Of a stretch of 7,419 nucleotides of DNA, positions 7,279 through 7,419 are shown piece after piece. The stretch is from JAMXLO01 sp035511435. GTDB taxonomy: Bacteria; Pseudomonadota; Alphaproteobacteria; Acetobacterales; Acetobacteraceae. How positions within the stretch are numbered: position 1 is the stretch's first letter; every line of letters starts with the position of its first letter. The notes beneath the pieces are model-generated. The model searched no databases. It had not been told where the DNA came from and worked only from the letters and a program-made list of their open reading frames with translations. The position numbers and the translations under genes were made by a program. The stretch covers positions 1-7,419 of the forward strand of contig DATKFJ010000090.1 of assembly GCA_035511435.1 (NCBI GenBank). The letters run 5' to 3'.

Positions 7279-7419
7279 ATGCTGTTCGAATTCGACAAGA
7301 CACCGAACGAGAATATCTACAAGCTGCTGGTTTCCACGGTGGTGCCGCGCCCTATCGCGTGGGTCACTACGCAGGACATCGACGGAACGCTGAACGCCGC
7401 GCCGTTCTCGTTCTTCAAT
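7279..7419 (+). CDS. Flavin reductase family protein (FMN-binding split barrel), N-terminal fragment
   Basis: The first 47 codons are present and the gene runs off the right edge. The protein begins MLFEFDKTPNENIYKLLVST, followed by VVPRPIAWVTTQDIDG and LNAAPFSFFN. The pattern 'Y-K-L-L-x-x-x-V-x-P-R-P-I-A-W-V-[ST]-T ... G ... N-x-A-P-[FY]-S-x-F-N' is typical of flavin reductase-like proteins with the FMN-binding split-barrel fold. These bind FMN and often supply reduced flavin to a partner oxygenase or act as stand-alone NAD(P)H:flavin oxidoreductases. The partner and physiological substrate cannot be judged from the fragment. It is separated from the AsmA-like gene by 438 nt and a repeat, so it is probably an independent transcription unit. 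Confidence 0.85.
   Translation, partial: MLFEFDKTPNENIYKLLVSTVVPRPIAWVTTQDIDGTLNAAPFSFFN

Overview
The window is high-GC DNA with dense genes and short gaps. It looks like an alphaproteobacterial chromosome, possibly Acetobacteraceae/Rhodospirillales. That placement is an inference from the character of the AsmA-like protein and from two copies of a palindromic 'GTCATTGCGAGGAGC...AAGCGACG...GCAATCT' intergenic repeat. It rests on recalled family patterns, not on a search.

Layout, left to right: (1) the last 34 codons of a plus-strand gene, whose C-terminus resembles creatininase-family amidohydrolases; (2) a 188-nt gap, about half of it one palindromic repeat; (3) a 1201-residue 5-oxoprolinase-type protein with the HyuA-like and HyuB-like halves fused in one chain; (4) one base after its stop, a GTG-started 979-residue AsmA-family envelope protein; (5) a 438-nt region with no large gene, holding a possible 57-residue membrane protein on the minus strand and a second, more degraded copy of the repeat; (6) the first 47 codons of a plus-strand flavin-reductase-family gene that runs off the right edge.

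The first two genes may both act on small cyclic amides or lactams: creatinine-type amidohydrolysis, and ATP-dependent opening of 5-oxoproline or a related ring. The AsmA-like gene probably shares the transcript of the 5-oxoprolinase gene, given the 1-nt spacing and the lack of a visible ribosome binding site. No functional link between the two is known to me. The flavin reductase belongs to a separate unit beyond the repeat.

Most of the window is ordinary, well-packed coding sequence. I see no CRISPR array, tRNA, rRNA, transposase, phage gene or defence system. The best non-routine signals are the two related hairpin repeats near the ends of the window, the tightly coupled but functionally mismatched oxoprolinase/AsmA pair, and the small membrane ORF.
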